Shown here: positions 61,010 to 64,000 of the stretch, piece after piece
How the letters are laid out: each line of letters starts with the position of its first letter
Position numbering within the stretch: the first letter of the stretch is position 1
Source: Bin76 sp963665765
Lineage (GTDB): Bacteria > Actinomycetota > Acidimicrobiia > Spongiisociales > ZC4RG35
Direction of reading: 5' to 3'
Length of the DNA stretch: 64,000 nt
NCBI GenBank assembly: GCA_963665765.1
Contig: OY762464.1
Location: forward strand, 1,550,001-1,614,000
Notes under the pieces: generated by a model
Databases searched by the model: none
Seen by the model: the letters and a program-made list of their open reading frames with translations, nothing else
Told to the model about the DNA's origin: nothing
Made by a program: the position numbers and the translations under genes

Positions 61010-62194
61010 CTAGCGGGAAAGCTCCCGGTAGAGGGGATTGGGGAACCGCGGGGTTACGCGGACTCCCGACAGCCATGCCTCCAGGGCCGTGGCGCGCGCC
61101 GACACGGCCGCCGCCCCGTCGGCGCCTATGTCCTTGGTGAACCGGTAGACCACCGCCCCGTCGGGTCGCTGTCCCCAGCCGCCCACCACTTGGCCGCACC
61201 ACCAGATGGTGGGCCCGGCGTTGCCATTTCGGTCGAACAGCCCCTCCCATCGATCCCCGAGATAAAATCGACGTTCCCGCCATCCCATCACGGTGGGATC
61301 AAGTCCCGGCAAAAACGCCGCCCACGGAGCAGGAGAAGGAAGGGGGGTGGCATCGTCGGCCATCAGCCATGCCGGTCCGGTTTCCACCTCCACTTCGATC
61401 AGAGGCAGCTTGGCCAGCGCGGCCCGCAGATCGCGGAGGGTCCAACCGGTCCACCATCGAAGGTCGGCCTCGGTTCCCGGTCCATAGGCGCGGAGCCACC
61501 TCTCCACCAGCCTTGCCCGAGCCGTGCCCGGGTCGAGATCGGGTATGCCGCCCGGAAGTCGAGACTCGGTGACGGCCCATCGGTACTGGCCGCTCCGCCA
61601 AGTCCCCCGGGGGCGGGCCCGCATTATGCGGCCCTCGGTGGCCAGGAGAAACAACACCCGGGTGGAAATCCCGACTTTGCCACCCCATTTTTTCCCCTTG
61701 CCAAAGGTGAGGGTTTCCTGCAGTTCCGGCACATCTTCCCGAAGCTCGGTGGCCAGAGCCTCTCCCCGCCGAAGGATCGCTTCCCAGGTGGCGTTTTCGA
61801 CCTCCTCCAGCCATTTTGCGCCCTGGGGAGTTATCCCTTCCCGTTGCAGATACCCCACCAAGCGGCGTCGTTCGGCCGCCGCCCGGGGCAAGGCGCATCC
61901 ATGGTGAAGCAGGGGAACCAAATCGGCGGGAACCGCGAAGAGCGTGCGGCGCATTCCCAGGATCCGATAGAGGGAGGGGTTGACATACAGACAGGCTTCC
62001 ACGTCGGACACGGTTAGGTCGTCCACTCGCGCCCAGCACGACAGGAACACCGTGGTGGGGTCGCTGGTGTGGAGCCCAACTTGGTGACGGGCCGCTTCGA
62101 CGGGCGATGCCGCTCGGAAGTCGGGATGGAGGTGATGGCGGACCGCCAATCGAGCGCGCCGCTCCGCCACGTTGATTCGCCTGCCGGCCATCAT
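61010..62194 (-). CDS. Winged-helix DNA-binding protein of the AlkZ/YcaQ (HTH_42) family
   Basis: 394 aa from ATG 62194 (second codon also ATG). Family features are LYRILGMRRTLFAVP, a winged-helix run WLRAYGPGTEADLRWWTGW and the C-terminal LPGLDPTVMGWRER. AlkZ and YcaQ are DNA glycosylases that unhook alkylated bases or interstrand crosslinks. Their catalytic Gln-x-Gln, normally in an L-Q-A-Q-D type segment, is GLHTSDP here, so activity in the classical sense is doubtful. It belongs to an actinobacterial subgroup of unproven role. Confidence 0.8.
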   Translation of the reverse strand: MMAGRRINVAERRARLAVRHHLHPDFRAASPVEAARHQVGLHTSDPTTVFLSCWARVDDLTVSDVEACLYVNPSLYRILGMRRTLFAVPADLVPLLHHGCALPRAAAERRRLVGYLQREGITPQGAKWLEEVENATWEAILRRGEALATELREDVPELQETLTFGKGKKWGGKVGISTRVLFLLATEGRIMRARPRGTWRSGQYRWAVTESRLPGGIPDLDPGTARARLVERWLRAYGPGTEADLRWWTGWTLRDLRAALAKLPLIEVEVETGPAWLMADDATPLPSPAPWAAFLPGLDPTVMGWRERRFYLGDRWEGLFDRNGNAGPTIWWCGQVVGGWGQRPDGAVVYRFTKDIGADGAAAVSARATALEAWLSGVRVTPRFPNPLYRELSR

Positions 62195-62294
62195 GGAGTC
62201 AGTCTATGGGGGTGGTCGCCGCTCGCTTCTCGCAGGATGTGAGAACTGGTCGTCCCAATCGTGACGATGGGACGACCAGTTGCCCGAAAGTCGG

Positions 62295-63653
62295 CTATGC
62301 CACCTCCGGGACTTGTTGCATTGCTTCCGCAATCTTGTGGTCGGGATATTCGTAGTCGGTCAGGCCTCCGGCAAGATAGTTGTCGTAGGCGGCGAGGTCG
62401 AAGGACCCATGTCCACAGAGGGCGGTGAGAATCACCTTCTCCTCGCCGCTTTCGCGACACTCATTCGCCACCCGGATGGCCGAGGCCAGAGCGTGGGCGG
62501 GTTCGGGGGCGGGGACGATACCTTCGGTGCGAGCAAACTGGATGCCGGCCGCAAAGCATTCGGTCTGGCCGATGGCTTCCGCCTCGATCAACCCCAATTC
62601 GTAGATATGGGACAAAAGCGGCGACATGCCGTGGTAGCGAAGGCCACCGGCGTGGATCGGGTCGGGGATGAAGGAATGGCCCAGGGTGTGCATCTTGATC
62701 AGCGGGGTCATTCCGATGGTGTCCCCGAAGTCATACCGGTACTCGCCCTTGGTGAAAGACGGACACGAAGCCGGTTCCGAGGCCCGGATGGTGGGATTGA
62801 TCCTTCCGGCCAGCTTCTCCCGCAGGAACGGGAATGACAGACCAGAAAAGTTGGAACCACCACCGGTGCAGCCCACGATCACATCGGGGGTTTCCCCGGC
62901 CAGGGCCATCTGGTCGAGGGCCTCCTCGCCGATCACCGTTTGGTGGAGCAGCACGTGGTTCAGGACGCTCCCCAGCGAATACTTCACCTCGGGGGAACCG
63001 GCGGCCATTTCCACCGCCTCGGAGATGGCGATCCCCAAACTACCCGGCGTGTCGGGATCAGACGACAGCACGGTCCGTCCGGCATTGGTTATCTCCGACG
63101 GCGAAGGATGCACCGTGGCGCCCCAGATCTCCATCAACGATTTGCGGTAGGGCTTTTGGTCGAAGGAGGCTCTAACCTGCCACACTTCGCACTCCATTCC
63201 GAATATGGAGCATGCCAAAGCCAAGGCCGATCCCCACTGGCCGGCGCCGGTTTCGGTGGTCAGCTTCTTGACGCCTTCCTGGGCGTTGTAATAGGCTTGG
63301 GCCACCGCGGTGTTGGGCTTATGGGACCCGGCCGGGCTTCCTCCCTCGTACTTGTAGTAGATGCGAGCGGGTGTGTCGAGGGCCTTTTCCAGGCCGGTGG
63401 CGCGGTACAGGGGAGTGGGTCTCCACAGGCGATAGACGTCGATGATCTCGCCGGGTATGTCGATCCGGGAATCCCCCGACACCTCCTGGAGGATGAGCGC
63501 CATAGGAAAAAGAGGCGCCAAGTCCCCGGGGCCAACCGGTTGATGGGTTCCCGGGTGAAGCACGGGAGGGGGCGGCGCCGGCAGGTCGGGAATGACGTTG
63601 TACCAACTGCTGGGAATCTGGGACTCGGAGAGAGTAAACTTCCGGGGAGCCAT
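62295..63653 (-). CDS. trpB2: Tryptophan synthase beta-like protein TrpB2
   Basis: 452 aa from ATG 63653. A PLP enzyme joining indole and serine (or phosphoserine). The PLP lysine is Lys112 in GSHKPNTA, the substrate loop is ETGAGQWG, and the phosphate-binding loop reads GCTGGGSNF. The longer N-terminus (about 45 extra residues with PPPPVLHPG) and the length near 450 place it in the TrpB2 group rather than the 400-aa TrpB1. No trpA is adjacent, which is usual for TrpB2; it may recycle indole or make other amino acids. Confidence 0.93.
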   Translation of the reverse strand: MAPRKFTLSESQIPSSWYNVIPDLPAPPPPVLHPGTHQPVGPGDLAPLFPMALILQEVSGDSRIDIPGEIIDVYRLWRPTPLYRATGLEKALDTPARIYYKYEGGSPAGSHKPNTAVAQAYYNAQEGVKKLTTETGAGQWGSALALACSIFGMECEVWQVRASFDQKPYRKSLMEIWGATVHPSPSEITNAGRTVLSSDPDTPGSLGIAISEAVEMAAGSPEVKYSLGSVLNHVLLHQTVIGEEALDQMALAGETPDVIVGCTGGGSNFSGLSFPFLREKLAGRINPTIRASEPASCPSFTKGEYRYDFGDTIGMTPLIKMHTLGHSFIPDPIHAGGLRYHGMSPLLSHIYELGLIEAEAIGQTECFAAGIQFARTEGIVPAPEPAHALASAIRVANECRESGEEKVILTALCGHGSFDLAAYDNYLAGGLTDYEYPDHKIAEAMQQVPEVA

Positions 63654-63727
63654 AGTCGATCCTCGTTTCTTCAGGTGAGCTATCGGATGTGGTTGATGAT
63701 AGAGAACCCAATGATGCAGGAAAACAG

Positions 63728-64000
63728 ATGACGATCGGCCCTCCCGAGTCCCTCCCGTGGACCAACCATCCCGATGCCGACCGGCTCCTGGCCAGGGACA
63801 GCCTGGCGCTTCTGATCGGCATGTTGTTGGATCAGCAGTTTCCTATGGAAAGGGCCTTTCTTGGTCCCTACCTTCTGCAGGAACGTCTGGATCGCCCGCT
63901 GGACGCGGAGGAGATAGCGGCGTGGGATCCCGAAGAGATGGCCTCCATTTTCCGGGGTCCGCCCGCCATTCATCGCTATCCCACGTCCATGGCCAAACGC
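63728..64000 (+). CDS. HhH-GPD-type base-excision repair protein (5' part)
   Basis: The first 91 codons are present, from ATG 63728 to the right edge, in frame with no stop. SLALLIGMLLDQQFPMERAFLGPY and EEMASIFRGPPAIHRYPTSM match actinobacterial proteins annotated as HhH-GPD DNA-repair family, which resemble DNA glycosylases. The helix-hairpin-helix part would lie beyond the window. It is divergent from trpB2 with 74 bp between. Confidence 0.75.
   Translation, partial: MTIGPPESLPWTNHPDADRLLARDSLALLIGMLLDQQFPMERAFLGPYLLQERLDRPLDAEEIAAWDPEEMASIFRGPPAIHRYPTSMAKR

Overview
The window is about 60% GC and gene-dense. Overlapping ATGA/GTGA/TGATG junctions and many GTG/TTG starts are common, and the lipoproteins carry Thr/Ala/Pro-rich linkers. 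The ribosomal block rpsF-ssb-rpsR-rplI, a UvrD-type helicase with a C-terminal HRDC domain, an AlkZ-like winged-helix protein and an actinobacterial-style HhH-GPD protein all fit a free-living or host-associated high-GC actinobacterium. Acidimicrobiia-like is my best guess, from gene content only. No rRNA, tRNA, CRISPR array or insertion sequence was seen. Several compact catabolic and transport operons alternate with housekeeping genes, and three small islands look acquired.

Region 1-11.8 kb is carbohydrate uptake and catabolism. It holds a Tat-type lipoprotein sugar-binding protein, two MalF/MalG-like permeases, an EthD-like two-domain protein, a UgpC/MsmX-type ATPase and an aldo/keto reductase in one overlapping operon. 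Further on are a divergent pair (sugar-phosphate isomerase/epimerase-like TIM barrel and fucose/arabinose isomerase-like protein) and an enolase-superfamily dehydratase. An AlbA_2/Schlafen-like regulator flanked by palindromes (6.6-8.15 kb) interrupts this block. At 12.1-14.5 kb lies a two-gene type II restriction-modification system of the BsuBI/PstI family.

Region 14.6-26.4 kb is amide or peptide catabolism. A leftward Dpp/Opp transporter operon starts with a binding lipoprotein carrying a coiled-coil stalk of roughly 120 residues. A divergent rightward operon encodes both N,N-dimethylformamidase-type subunits, an SDR, a phosphotriesterase-family hydrolase and a DapB-like dehydrogenase. A RidA gene converges on it from the ribosomal operon side.

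Region 26.4-50.2 kb is largely housekeeping: S6, SSB, S18, L9, PanB, endonuclease IV, a cis-prenyltransferase, an ABC-2 exporter, an AtuA-like protein, an Xaa-Pro aminopeptidase, an EEP hydrolase, the UvrD/HRDC helicase, a haloalkane dehalogenase, a nitroreductase with a decayed partial copy, a methyltransferase, dGTPase, DnaX and RecR. A Fic gene with an array of phased repeats lies between dnaX and recR.

Region 50.5-59 kb is a second catabolic cluster. It contains an amidohydrolase that has lost two metal ligands, a creatininase-family protein, a flavin-dependent monooxygenase and a 2-hydroxyacid dehydrogenase. A leftward operon follows: a small unknown protein, thiolase, class III CoA-transferase, a truncated SDR-like protein and an active SDR. 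That last set resembles the benzylsuccinate (bbs) beta-oxidation module. The window ends with an orphan ABC ATPase, a DUF169 protein, an AlkZ-like protein, TrpB2 and the start of an HhH-GPD gene.
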